Source: Algicola sagamiensis DSM 14643
Lineage (GTDB): Bacteria > Pseudomonadota > Gammaproteobacteria > Enterobacterales > Alteromonadaceae
Length of the DNA: 64,000 nt
Reading direction: 5' to 3'
Assembly (NCBI RefSeq): GCF_000374485.1
Contig: NZ_KB894501.1
Span: forward strand, 62,001 to 126,000
A model generated the notes under the pieces. That model saw nothing but the letters and a program-made list of their open reading frames with translations, was not told where the DNA came from and searched no databases. Below, one piece after another: positions 1 through 11,028 of this stretch. Every line of letters starts with the position of its first letter. Position 1 is the stretch's first letter. The translations under genes and the position numbers were made by a program.

Positions 1-1464
1 GGCGCGATTGTTTCAGATGTCACCAAATCATTAATTAAGCAAGCCAACTATATAGGTGGTGAGTGGATTTTATCTCATCAATGGATCAGCGTTTTTGATC
101 CAACATCAGGCGATAAAGTTGGAGAAATACCTTCATTAGAACAACCACAAATTGACCGCGCAATTGAAGAAGCACACGAAGCATTTCAATCTTGGAGAAA
201 ATTATGTGCTTATGAGCGAGCAGAACATCTGGAGCGCTGGTTGAGACTCATTGAGGCACAAGAACATAGCCTTGCAGAACTTATCGTTTTGGAACAAGGA
301 AAACCGCTAAAAGAAGCCAAAGGGGAAGTACAGTACGCCCAAGATTATATCCGTTGGTTTATTGAGGAAGGAAAGCGAACATATGGCCGCACGATTCCGA
401 CAGCTTCTGCAAGCCATAGATTAATGACGATTCAACAGCCTGTTGGGGTATGCGCCCTGATCACACCTTGGAATTTTCCACTAGCGATGCTGGCACGTAA
501 AATAGCACCAGCCTTGATGGCTGGGTGTACTATCGTTGCGAAGCCTTCCGAAGAAACACCTTTCTCTGCATTAGCGCTTGCCTATTTTGCAGAAAAAGCA
601 GGTTTACCAGATGGTGTACTGAATATGGTGACGGGAAACCCGGAGTCAATTGGAGAAGCATTTTGTGCGAATCCGCTGGTTAGAAAAGTTAGCTTTACAG
701 GTTCGACACGTGTTGGCCAATGGTTAATGAAGCATTCTGCACAAACGTTAAAAAGATTATCCTTAGAACTTGGCGGGAATGCCCCATTTATCGTCTTTGG
801 CGATGCTGATATTGAGAAAGCCGTTGATGGACTAATGAAGAGTAAATTCCGTAATGCAGGCCAGACATGTGTGAGCGCCAATCGCATTTATCTTCACCAC
901 AGTGTAAAAAGTCGTTTCCTCGATCAACTTCGACAGAAAATGAAGGAGATCCGTCTTGGCTCAGGCTTAGATGATCATTGTGATCAAGGCCCTTTGATTA
1001 ATGAAGCGGCAATCAAAAAAGTGGAAGCAATGATCCAAGATGCAGTTGATAAAGGTGCATCCGTGATGGAAGGAGGCAAAGTCGATGAGAAAGGCGCTCT
1101 CTTCTTTCAGCCAACCCTCGTCGATGGTACAAATGAAACAATGCGGATATTTCAGGAAGAAGTGTTTGGTCCGGTCATTGCGGTTCAAGAATTTACCGAT
1201 GAAACAGATGTGGTACGTTGGGCAAATCAAGTTGATGCAGGCCTTGCTGCTTATATCTATACCAATAATATTGATCGGATTTATCGTGTTGCAGAGCAAC
1301 TGGAGTGCGGTATGTTGGGGATCAATGAAGGCTCAGTATCGACAGTCATGGCGCCTTTTGGTGGTGTGAAGTTTTCTGGACTTGGTCGTGAAGGGGGAAC
1401 CGAAGGGATTGAAGAATATATGGAATCGAAAATGATGAACTTCAAGATTGATACAACACCATAA
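1..1464 (+). CDS. gabD: Succinate-semialdehyde dehydrogenase (NAD(P)+), 5' end cut by window
   Basis: An aldehyde dehydrogenase that oxidises succinate semialdehyde to succinate in the GABA shunt. The frame is open from base 1 and gives 487 residues with no ATG near its start. It aligns from memory with E. coli GabD (482 aa) almost from the N-terminus, so only a few codons are missing. A TTG at 241 lies inside the conserved N-terminal domain and is not the start. Visible motifs are TPWNFP (cofactor-binding region), FTGSTRVG (Rossmann turn), LELGGNAPF (general-base Glu) and FRNAGQTC, with the catalytic Cys at visible residue 290. The C-terminal GLGREGG motif is also typical of GabD. No gabT is seen next to it. 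Family is certain; substrate is inferred from close GabD similarity. Confidence 0.9.
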   Translation, partial: GAIVSDVTKSLIKQANYIGGEWILSHQWISVFDPTSGDKVGEIPSLEQPQIDRAIEEAHEAFQSWRKLCAYERAEHLERWLRLIEAQEHSLAELIVLEQGKPLKEAKGEVQYAQDYIRWFIEEGKRTYGRTIPTASASHRLMTIQQPVGVCALITPWNFPLAMLARKIAPALMAGCTIVAKPSEETPFSALALAYFAEKAGLPDGVLNMVTGNPESIGEAFCANPLVRKVSFTGSTRVGQWLMKHSAQTLKRLSLELGGNAPFIVFGDADIEKAVDGLMKSKFRNAGQTCVSANRIYLHHSVKSRFLDQLRQKMKEIRLGSGLDDHCDQGPLINEAAIKKVEAMIQDAVDKGASVMEGGKVDEKGALFFQPTLVDGTNETMRIFQEEVFGPVIAVQEFTDETDVVRWANQVDAGLAAYIYTNNIDRIYRVAEQLECGMLGINEGSVSTVMAPFGGVKFSGLGREGGTEGIEEYMESKMMNFKIDTTP

Positions 1465-1491
1465 TTTTTTTCCTTCAGACGAAAAAGGACT

Positions 1492-1521
1492 TTGAGTCTG
1501 GAGGGCAACTTGATGTATAAT
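1492..1521 (+). promoter_or_regulatory. Putative sigma-70 promoter of pyrG
   Basis: A perfect -10 hexamer TATAAT is at 1516-1521. A weak -35 TTGAGT is at 1492-1497, with an 18-bp spacer. It sits in the only gap between gabD and pyrG and would give a leader of about 45 nt. An AGGAG ribosome site follows at 1567-1571. Assignment is by motif only. Confidence 0.5.
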
Positions 1522-1554
1522 AATTTCCCGTCTTGTTAAAAATTCCCATTGTAA

Positions 1555-3213
<1,659 letters not shown>

Positions 3214-3220
3214 GTCACTT

Positions 3221-4558
<1,338 letters not shown>

Positions 4559-4574
4559 TAATCGCTTCAATAAT

Positions 4575-4602
4575 AAAGGTCGCATGTTGCGGCCTTTTTT
4601 TA
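4575..4602 (+). terminator. Rho-independent terminator of eno
   Basis: The stem AAGGTCGCA / TGCGGCCTT has one G-T pair and a 3-nt loop. It is followed by a run of seven T, beginning 16 bases after the eno stop. Confidence 0.9.
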
Positions 4603-4679
4603 TAAGCTGATGTTGGGTGTGTTTATCTTTCATGAATCATCGCTCATCACAGCGAAAAAGGCACGAGGAGTGAAATTTG

Positions 4680-5336
4680 GTGATCCCAAATGAACGACCA
4701 GTAACACACAGAGAGGATTTTTCGGCGAATACCCAATCGGATCTATGGCAAGATAACGAACAGCATCGTGCCTTTGCTGAGTTATGCAATGCTTTTTACG
4801 AACGGGAATTGCTGAAAATGTCGAATGAGTACGGCACTGCGACGAATATTCTTTTGAAGAGAATCGGCAGTTTACCCTATTACATCCAAAAAGCGGCTTC
4901 TCATATTGTTCATCTCGATTCACCTTTAACCCTCGATCATCAAAATGGGACATGGATTTATCGGCAAAGTGCGAAGTGTCCCATTCAAGACAAGCAACAG
5001 CAACAAGTCATAAAGTGGTACCAACAGCATGCTGCGCTTGCTTTGGTTGTTCCTGTGTACTCGAAACTGAAAGGGTTGGAAATGATCATGTTGGATTCTA
5101 TTGACGAGATCCAGGAGAATCGACTTCACACGAATATGCATGGATGGTTTGAAGTTGCCAAAGATTATCGTCAAGATGACAGCCAACTGCTGGTTCCAAA
5201 TAAAAAAGTCATGGCTGCAAGCTGCTGTGGGCATCAATGGCGGTTTGATAAGCGTTATACCCCAAGGCCACTCACTTTAAGAGAAATGCTATTAGCAACC
5301 CGTATCAATTGGAAGAATTTTAAACGTTGTTTGTAA
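4680..5336 (+). CDS. Conserved-looking cytoplasmic protein of unknown function
   Basis: I do not recognise this protein (about 218 aa). It has no signal peptide or membrane segment. It is fairly rich in Gln, Trp and Tyr, with a basic aromatic C-terminus containing CCGHQWRF and LREMLLATRINWKNF. The start is not an ATG. AGGAG at 4666-4670 lies 9 nt before GTG 4680 and 6 nt before an adjacent in-frame TTG at 4677, so either could be used; I chose the GTG. It stands alone between the eno terminator and the next small gene. Codon use and the good ribosome site support a real gene. A cysteine/histidine cluster near the C-terminus could bind metal, but that is speculation. Confidence 0.7.
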   Translation: MIPNERPVTHREDFSANTQSDLWQDNEQHRAFAELCNAFYERELLKMSNEYGTATNILLKRIGSLPYYIQKAASHIVHLDSPLTLDHQNGTWIYRQSAKCPIQDKQQQQVIKWYQQHAALALVVPVYSKLKGLEMIMLDSIDEIQENRLHTNMHGWFEVAKDYRQDDSQLLVPNKKVMAASCCGHQWRFDKRYTPRPLTLREMLLATRINWKNFKRCL

Positions 5337-5406
5337 ATGAACTGAAATCATGTTCCAAACGCTTCGACTGTCTTATATAATGCTTGGGTACTGATGGAGT
5401 TGTTCA

Positions 5407-5841
5407 ATGTCGAAGTCATCGAAAGTAAAATTAACAGGGTTAGCCTGTATTCCTATCATTGTGTTATCTTATCTCTCTTTCTCTTCTGTAGATGAGTCTC
5501 TGCCAGAAGTTTTTGAGCGATTTTTAGCTCGTATTTATGAGCATCCTTCCAGTATTATTCCCCTCTTTTTCTGGTTATCTATCCCATGTATTCCAGTGAT
5601 TTCATCTGCATTCGCGAGTTACAGATCAAATAAGCCATTGATCATCACAACTGTTTTTATGGCGCTGGCTTTATTCGCTTCCTATTTGTTTAACCTGCCC
5701 GAGTCTTTGAATGCTTATGGTATGACTGGGTTTGGTATGATTGTTCTTTTTTGTGTTTGGGCTGGCGAAGGGTGGTTGATTCGAAAACGCAAGAGACAAG
5801 CGTTTGAAGCGTCAATCAAAGCAAAATATCCCACGAAATAA
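5407..5841 (+). CDS. Small integral membrane protein, unknown function
   Basis: A 144-aa protein with about four hydrophobic segments, near residues 9-27, 50-70, 78-96 and 106-124. It ends in a strongly basic tail (RKRKRQ) that would be cytoplasmic by the positive-inside rule. No family motif is recognised. The gap to the upstream gene is 70 bases, in the same direction, and an AT-rich region of about 200 bases follows. The hydrophobic pattern and start context support a real coding region. The role is unknown. Confidence 0.7.
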   Translation: MSKSSKVKLTGLACIPIIVLSYLSFSSVDESLPEVFERFLARIYEHPSSIIPLFFWLSIPCIPVISSAFASYRSNKPLIITTVFMALALFASYLFNLPESLNAYGMTGFGMIVLFCVWAGEGWLIRKRKRQAFEASIKAKYPTK

Positions 5842-6046
5842 AGTGCAGTTTGCAGTGCGATAACACAAAAGTTTGATGATTGGTTTTTGTTAATGAAAAT
5901 TAGTTATTTATAACGATAACACAATCATTTTTATCATTTTTTTGAATTTTTTCCCGTAGAATCGGTCTACTAGGGTGGTACTTCTTCAAAAGAGGTCAGT
6001 CCTAGAGGCCCCCACGATAACAACGATAAAAAATGAGACTGTCATC

Positions 6047-6508
6047 ATGGACACTTTAAATCACTATTTTCGGATTTACCAATCCTACCTTGAGACCAGG
6101 AAAGAATCGAAAGAAGAATCTCGGAGAGATGCGGCTTTTGCCAGAGTTCGCGTGTTGATCCAAACCGAGCGCTCTGATGAAAATGATGCTGATGTCATCA
6201 TTCAGTCATTGCTCGAAATGATTTTTCCAACCCCTCATTTACTGAAGAAGCTCTCCGGTGACTGTCCAGCAGATGAAACGCTGATCCGGTATAAAGGATA
6301 TGCGTATCAGCCGAATATTATGATCACACTGGCGAGTATTGGTGGGATGGACAAACAGGTACTTGGGACAATTCAGACAGAGTTGCAACAAGAAGCAGGA
6401 CGACTGCCACAAACAGAAAAGCAGCAGATCCAGGAAAACACAATGAATCGTTTGTTGATTCAGGAGTGTTTGGATGTGATAGAGCGAGCAGGGGAACCAA
6501 GTCGCTAA
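6047..6508 (+). CDS. Hypothetical cytoplasmic protein
   Basis: I do not recognise this 153-aa protein. The reading frame is open back to a GTG at 5975. The upstream part looks non-coding, and ATG 6047 begins the protein-like sequence (MDTLNHYFRIYQSYLETR), so I take that start; the ribosome site before it is weak. The protein is charged and mostly helical in appearance, with Glu/Lys/Gln-rich stretches at both ends and no signal or membrane segment. Its stop codon lies in the loop of a perfect hairpin. It is separated by about 200 AT-rich bases from the upstream gene, so it is probably transcribed alone. Confidence 0.6.
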   Translation: MDTLNHYFRIYQSYLETRKESKEESRRDAAFARVRVLIQTERSDENDADVIIQSLLEMIFPTPHLLKKLSGDCPADETLIRYKGYAYQPNIMITLASIGGMDKQVLGTIQTELQQEAGRLPQTEKQQIQENTMNRLLIQECLDVIERAGEPSR

Positions 6509-6519
6509 GTGCGACTTGG
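6497..6519. terminator. Stem-loop over the stop of the 153-aa gene
   Basis: CCAAGTCGC pairs perfectly with GCGACTTGG across a 5-nt loop that contains the stop codon. There is no clear T run on either side, so termination is plausible but not certain. Confidence 0.5.
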
Positions 6520-6529
6520 CTGATATTGG

Positions 6530-6829
6530 TTATTTAGGAATATCGATGACAACAGGTTGACCAACCATTGTCGCATCTAGCTCAGATTTGGCGATATGCT
6601 TTTGATAGATGACCTAACATTTTTGTTTGGAGGTATCAAAATGTATCGTGATGCTACTCATATTATTGTTGAGGTAGCCTTCGGGTTTGAGTGCACCTGT
6701 TAATGCTACTGAATAATCATCAACATCCACGCGTATAATGACATCCACATGAGAAAACCCCTTTACATAAAAAGTGTCACGAGGATGGTAGTCATGAAAG
6801 AAGGACAACTCTAGAGGCCAAAGATTGCA
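6530..6829 (-). pseudogene. Decayed gene remnant with in-frame amber stop
   Basis: Read on the minus strand, one frame is open from 6829 to 6530 except for a TAG at 6614-6616. The part before it contains FHDYHPRDTFYVKG and ends in TSKQKC. The part after it continues in the same frame as VIYQKHIAKSELDATM, then GQPVVIDIPK, and a TAA. Both halves look like ordinary protein. There is no ATG at the upstream end, where a further TAG is met at 6830-6832. It looks like the C-terminal part of a lost gene carrying a nonsense mutation. Parent family not recognised. TAG is used as a normal stop elsewhere here (eno, rsmH), which argues against read-through. Confidence 0.55.
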
Positions 6830-6845
6830 CTAGTTCTGAATGTAA

Positions 6846-6873
6846 AATGAACAATGAGCAATGAGCAATGAGC
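6846..6873. repeat. 7-bp tandem repeat (AATGAGC)
   Basis: Three exact AATGAGC copies at 6853-6873 are preceded by one imperfect copy (AATGAAC). It lies just upstream of the decayed minus-strand gene and may reflect slippage in sequence no longer under selection. Confidence 0.8.
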
Positions 6874-6892
6874 AAGAGAGAAATTTCATAAA

Positions 6893-6918
6893 GGAAGAGA
6901 CGGCATTTTAGCCGTCTC
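6893..6918 (-). terminator. Terminator-like hairpin after yciK
   Basis: GAGACGGC at 6897-6904 pairs with GCCGTCTC at 6911-6918 across a 6-nt loop. On the minus strand it is followed by a short pyrimidine-rich tail (TTCCTTT). It lies 9 bases past the yciK stop. Confidence 0.7.
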
Positions 6919-6926
6919 AACAATGC

Positions 6927-7670
6927 TTATTTTGATTGCGCGTCCAAAGACTGGCCATTGACACTGACACTTTGATCAGCCATCAAATATAAATAGGTTG
7001 GCATGATCTCATCCGGGGTTTTGAGCTGAGACTGATCTTCACTTGGATAAGCTCTTGCGCGCATCGTCGTTGCTGTAGCTCCCGGGTTGATGCAATTGAC
7101 ACGTATGTTTGTATTCTCATATTCGTCCGCGACGACTTGCATCATGCCTTCTGTTGCAAACTTTGAAATCGAATAGGTTCCCCAGAAACATCGACCTTTG
7201 CGTCCGACAGAAGAGCTGGTAAAAACAATACTGGCTTGAGGCGACTTTTTAAGAACTGGCATCAAAGCTTGAGTCATTTGAAATTGCGCTGTCACGTTCA
7301 CTTTCATGACCAAATCCCAGGTTTCATCAAGAATATGCTCAAATGGGGTGAGGGCACCGAGGACACTGGCATTTTGTAACAGACCATCTAAGCGGCCAAA
7401 CTCGCTTTCAATGGTTGCCGCCATATCTCGATAATTCTTTTGTGTTGCCCCTTTGAGATCCAGTGGAATAATGGCAGGCTGTGGATAACCCGCTTCTATA
7501 ATTTCATCATAAACAGCTTCAAGCTTTTTGACTGTTTTACCGAGTAAGATGACGGTTGCACCATATTTTGCGTAATGGATAGCAGCGGCTTTTCCGATAC
7601 CATCACCAGCACCAGTGACCAAAATCACTTTGCCAGTCAATTCGTTCTCTGAAGGGATAAAGGTATTCAT
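6927..7670 (-). CDS. yciK: Short-chain dehydrogenase/reductase, YciK family
   Basis: A 247-aa cytoplasmic SDR oxidoreductase. The nucleotide-binding motif TGAGDGIG follows VILVTG, and the catalytic YxxxK is in GTYSISKFATEG. The Ser region FTSSSVGRKGR and the long match INPGATATTMRARAYPSED are typical of E. coli YciK. The usual NAG motif reads NAS here. The physiological substrate of YciK is not established. A GAGGAG site sits about 5 nt before the ATG, and a hairpin follows the stop. In Pseudomonas relatives yciK is commonly next to ubiG and a phosphatase gene; here it stands alone. Confidence 0.88.
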   Translation of the reverse strand: MNTFIPSENELTGKVILVTGAGDGIGKAAAIHYAKYGATVILLGKTVKKLEAVYDEIIEAGYPQPAIIPLDLKGATQKNYRDMAATIESEFGRLDGLLQNASVLGALTPFEHILDETWDLVMKVNVTAQFQMTQALMPVLKKSPQASIVFTSSSVGRKGRCFWGTYSISKFATEGMMQVVADEYENTNIRVNCINPGATATTMRARAYPSEDQSQLKTPDEIMPTYLYLMADQSVSVNGQSLDAQSK

Positions 7671-8024
7671 GGATTCTCCTCGTGCAGACCCTCATCAATA
7701 AGGGTGGATCTTATCCAGATCACGCAAAAAGACCAGCAAAAAACGGTAAATTGAGAAATTTTCTGGCGTCTTCGAAAGCAATCGGGTAATTTATTGCAAA
7801 ATCACAGGTCCGTTTTCAGCATATTGGCGAAATATTGACTCATTTCACCAACACGATGAAAACAACAGGGTAAATCAACTTTTAATTCGTATGTGTGTCT
7901 TCGGCTGTGATTGTCAGAGAAAGTTCCATACTGGTCTTCCAATCACCAGTCACTTTTTCTAGTCAGCAGTAAAATAAATAAAGCCGAAACCACACAATAA
8001 CCAGAAGTCATTTGGGGAGAAAAC
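7671..8024. other. Intergenic region between divergent yciK and the lipase gene
   Basis: No gene is supported in these 354 bases. They should hold both divergent promoters. A TAAAAT at 7970-7975 could be a -10 for the lipase gene, but I see no good -35. The GGGGAG ribosome site for the lipase lies at the right end. Confidence 0.5.
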
Positions 8025-10748
8025 ATGAAAAAATTGGTACTGAGCCTCGCAATCGCAGGAGCGCTCAATCTCACAGGTTGTGGTAGCGATAAACTAGACG
8101 ACCACGACGATAAAAAAGGAACGAAAGTCGCAGTCTCACGTGTCGTGTTTAACCCAGCTGGTGGTGAGTTGTCTACGCCTTCGGATATTCTTTTTGCGGG
8201 AACTACTGATGGCACTTTGAATATGCCAAAAGAAACAGCAGCTACTAAAGAAGGTGAGAAACCTGACTACTCAGATCCAGAAACAGCTCTGGGAGCACTT
8301 GATGGGTGGTCCATTCAAGCACCATTTACACTCAAAATTGATTTACCTAAAAAAGCAGTGCATCCTTCACTTGAAAGTGACGTATCTATAGATGCCTCCA
8401 CTATAAAAGGTAAAGTACTTATTTTCCCAGCCATAGCTGCAGGTCCAAATTTAGGTAGTAGCCCATTTGAAGATGAGACTTGTGCTGCAGCCACGCAATT
8501 TACAGGACAACTTTGTAAAATAGTTGAAAGTAAAGCGCTAAAAGAAGGAGAGGATTTTGTTGTACAGGTCTCTGGTAGCAATATCATTGTCGTACCACTA
8601 AAACCATTGGCCCCTGGAGCTCAATATGTTGTTGCTTATCTAAGAGGGATAAAAGATTCAAGAGGAACTGATATCGAGCCATCTATTTCTTATAGCGTTC
8701 TTCGACAGGATATTTCAAAGTTTCCTATTTCGGAAGACCCAAAGAATAGTGCTCTAGCCTTACAAGGCGTGCTGAATAATCTTGAAGCTAGGTTACTAGA
8801 AGCAAATGTTAAGCAGGAAGATATTATTTACTCTAGCGTTTTTACGACACAGGCTGCAACAACGTCTTTGTCTAGCTTAAAAGGTCTTTATGCAAAAACA
8901 ATTGGTGCAGTATTGCAAGAAAACCCACAGATACCAATTGTTCCTGGAGTCCCTAGTGTTGGAGATATTACCCTTTCGGATAAATCACCAAATGAACTCA
9001 TTAAGGAATCAATAGCTTCGTTCCCAGAAACTCCATCAGGTGCAAATTTAGATTTGTTATTGGCTCGTGTGATAAGAGATGTAGCGGACCTAGACTTAAT
9101 TGAAGTGCATAAGGCGAAAATGAAAGTGGACTACTTTTTGTCAGATACAGCACCATTGTCACAACCTTGGATTGCTAGGTGTGTATCTGGAGCCACTTTA
9201 TCTGGGTTACCTGAAGGTGCTGAATTTGTTGTTCCTGATAACTCGCAAGATGAATTTTGTAAGCAAGTAGGCTTAAGAGATGTCTTATTAAAAACTGCCG
9301 ATGGAAATACGGATATTGATCCACTTAGGCATATCACGAAATATAACCCTATTCCAAAGTCTCAACTTGCATCAGATAGTGTATTAGATAATTTAAATGT
9401 ACAAATTACAGTACCTAGAGATAACTTTAGTCGACCAGCGACTGGTTGGCCTGTTGTGATCTTGCAACATGGTATTGGTTATATGAAAGAGTTCATGCTT
9501 CCTCTTGCTGCTGAGTTAGCAAAACAGGGGTTTGCAACAGTCGCGATTGATCATCCATTACATGGTTCAAGAAAAGTATCCTTTACAAATGATCAGGGAA
9601 ACTCAATTACTGCGAATGCGAACGTTAGCCCAACTGATTATATGAACTTAGCAAACCTATTAGTTGCAAGAGATAACTTAAGGCAGAGTGTTCTTGATAT
9701 GATCTCGCTTAGGATTGGAGTGAGCAACTCAGCGAATATTGGAAATGTTGTTCTTGATAGAAGTAAGGTCCACTTTATGGGGCAATCTTTAGGGGCTATT
9801 ACAGGAGCTAATTTTGTTGGCTTAGCAAACACTTCTGTTGGAGGTGATATTGTCGATAGTTATTTCGATATTCAAACAACGGCCTTATCTACTCCTGCTG
9901 GTGGCATATCTAGTTTCCTAGTTGAGTCGAATCGTTTTGGGCCAATTGTGAAAAGTCTTGTGTCTATGTCTTATGCGCAGGGCATTGCGGCATCACCAAC
10001 AGACACTCCGCTATCTCAATTTTTCATTGCCTATAAAGAAGTTCTAAAAGCGGAAAGTAAATGTCAAGATGGGACACCAAAAGAGGTAGCCTCTTGTATC
10101 GTTATGAACTCTTTTGCATTAATGGAAAGTGATGAAGCTGCTAAACTAACATTAATTAAGAAGTTAGGAGTATCAGACGAGCAAGCTGCTCAGATGTTAG
10201 CTGGGATCAATATAGAGTTGAATACAGTGATTTCTTCTTTTAACTTTGCAGCACAAACAGTAATTGACCCCGCAGATCCAAACAGTTACGTGAATATCAT
10301 TAAGTCAGCGAAGACACCAACACTCATTTTTGAGATGGTAGGTGGGAAAACAGTCAATGATGATACAACCGGAAATGATGTTGTAAATCCTGCGGACCGA
10401 GTAATTCCAAACTCGGTGGTACCTGGTGATATACTTTTAAGCCCAATCGCTGGTTCAACACCATTTGCCTCTTTTATTGAAGCAACGGCAATTACTGAGT
10501 CAATTCCGGCAGGGGATGCAGAGCTTAATGGTATTATTCGATATACAGCCGGACACCATGCCTCACTAATCACTTATTCACCTACTGAAGTATCTGAGGC
10601 TCCAAATCAGGTAACAAATATAGCAGTAAATAAAGTAATCCAAGAGCATGCAGTTGAGTTTACTAAATCAGGTGGTAAAGCTGTCACGGTAAGTGCTGAA
10701 GCTCAGCCATTTGTCAAAGCCGCAGCAGCAAAAGCTGAAGAAGAGTAA
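8025..10748 (+). CDS. Surface lipoprotein lipase/lysophospholipase, VolA/Pla-1/cef family
   Basis: A 907-aa lipoprotein. The signal peptide ends in lipobox LTGC (Cys19), followed by an acidic Asp/Lys linker (DDHDDKKG) typical of surface-exposed lipoproteins. The C-terminal half is an alpha/beta-hydrolase: VVILQHGIGYMKEF is the oxyanion strand, HFMGQSLGAITG carries the GxSxG nucleophile Ser588, and AGHHASL near residue 845 supplies the likely catalytic His. The layout and length match extracellular lipases of the Pla-1/cef type, whose Vibrio member VolA cleaves lysophosphatidylcholine. Substrate here is inferred from family. It is preceded by GGGGAG and followed by a strong terminator, so it is monocistronic. 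Confidence 0.85.
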   Translation: MKKLVLSLAIAGALNLTGCGSDKLDDHDDKKGTKVAVSRVVFNPAGGELSTPSDILFAGTTDGTLNMPKETAATKEGEKPDYSDPETALGALDGWSIQAPFTLKIDLPKKAVHPSLESDVSIDASTIKGKVLIFPAIAAGPNLGSSPFEDETCAAATQFTGQLCKIVESKALKEGEDFVVQVSGSNIIVVPLKPLAPGAQYVVAYLRGIKDSRGTDIEPSISYSVLRQDISKFPISEDPKNSALALQGVLNNLEARLLEANVKQEDIIYSSVFTTQAATTSLSSLKGLYAKTIGAVLQENPQIPIVPGVPSVGDITLSDKSPNELIKESIASFPETPSGANLDLLLARVIRDVADLDLIEVHKAKMKVDYFLSDTAPLSQPWIARCVSGATLSGLPEGAEFVVPDNSQDEFCKQVGLRDVLLKTADGNTDIDPLRHITKYNPIPKSQLASDSVLDNLNVQITVPRDNFSRPATGWPVVILQHGIGYMKEFMLPLAAELAKQGFATVAIDHPLHGSRKVSFTNDQGNSITANANVSPTDYMNLANLLVARDNLRQSVLDMISLRIGVSNSANIGNVVLDRSKVHFMGQSLGAITGANFVGLANTSVGGDIVDSYFDIQTTALSTPAGGISSFLVESNRFGPIVKSLVSMSYAQGIAASPTDTPLSQFFIAYKEVLKAESKCQDGTPKEVASCIVMNSFALMESDEAAKLTLIKKLGVSDEQAAQMLAGINIELNTVISSFNFAAQTVIDPADPNSYVNIIKSAKTPTLIFEMVGGKTVNDDTTGNDVVNPADRVIPNSVVPGDILLSPIAGSTPFASFIEATAITESIPAGDAELNGIIRYTAGHHASLITYSPTEVSEAPNQVTNIAVNKVIQEHAVEFTKSGGKAVTVSAEAQPFVKAAAAKAEEE

Positions 10749-10781
10749 TCTTTATTTAGATTCGATTCTGACTAAAAATGG

Positions 10782-10809
10782 AAAGGGCCTCTATGCAGAG
10801 GCCCTTTTT
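10782..10809 (+). terminator. Rho-independent terminator of the lipase gene
   Basis: AAAGGGCCTCT pairs with AGAGGCCCTTT across a 4-nt loop, followed by TTTTT. Confidence 0.92.
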
Positions 10810-10852
10810 GTTTTATTTTTCAGCAGATAAACATCGGATAACTGCTCACAAC

Positions 10853-10881
10853 TTGTTTACAACATTGAGACCGTGTAGAAT
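10853..10881 (+). promoter_or_regulatory. Possible promoter of the VWA-TPR gene
   Basis: -10 TAGAAT at 10876-10881 and a weak -35 TTGTTT at 10853-10858, 17-bp spacer. It would leave a leader of about 140 nt before ATG 11029. Motif evidence only. Confidence 0.4.
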
Positions 10882-11028
10882 CGGCCGTCTTATTGAAGTA
10901 CCTTGTTTTTGTTGACTTTTTCGACAGTGTTGTTGCAGTGGTTGTGGCTGATAGAGCAAGGTATGATAAGAGGGGTATTCTGGGTCATCTTCCTCTTCTC
11001 CAATTATCCGACGAATCAGGTCTATTAC

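Noticed and set aside
6614..6616. TAG read-through or recoding (two separate TAG-interrupted genes in the window)
   Set aside because: TAG is the normal stop of intact genes here (eno, rsmH), and the second case also contains TGA and TAA, so decay explains both.
6846..6873. CRISPR-like repeat
   Set aside because: Units are 7 bp and directly tandem with no spacers. No cas genes are present.
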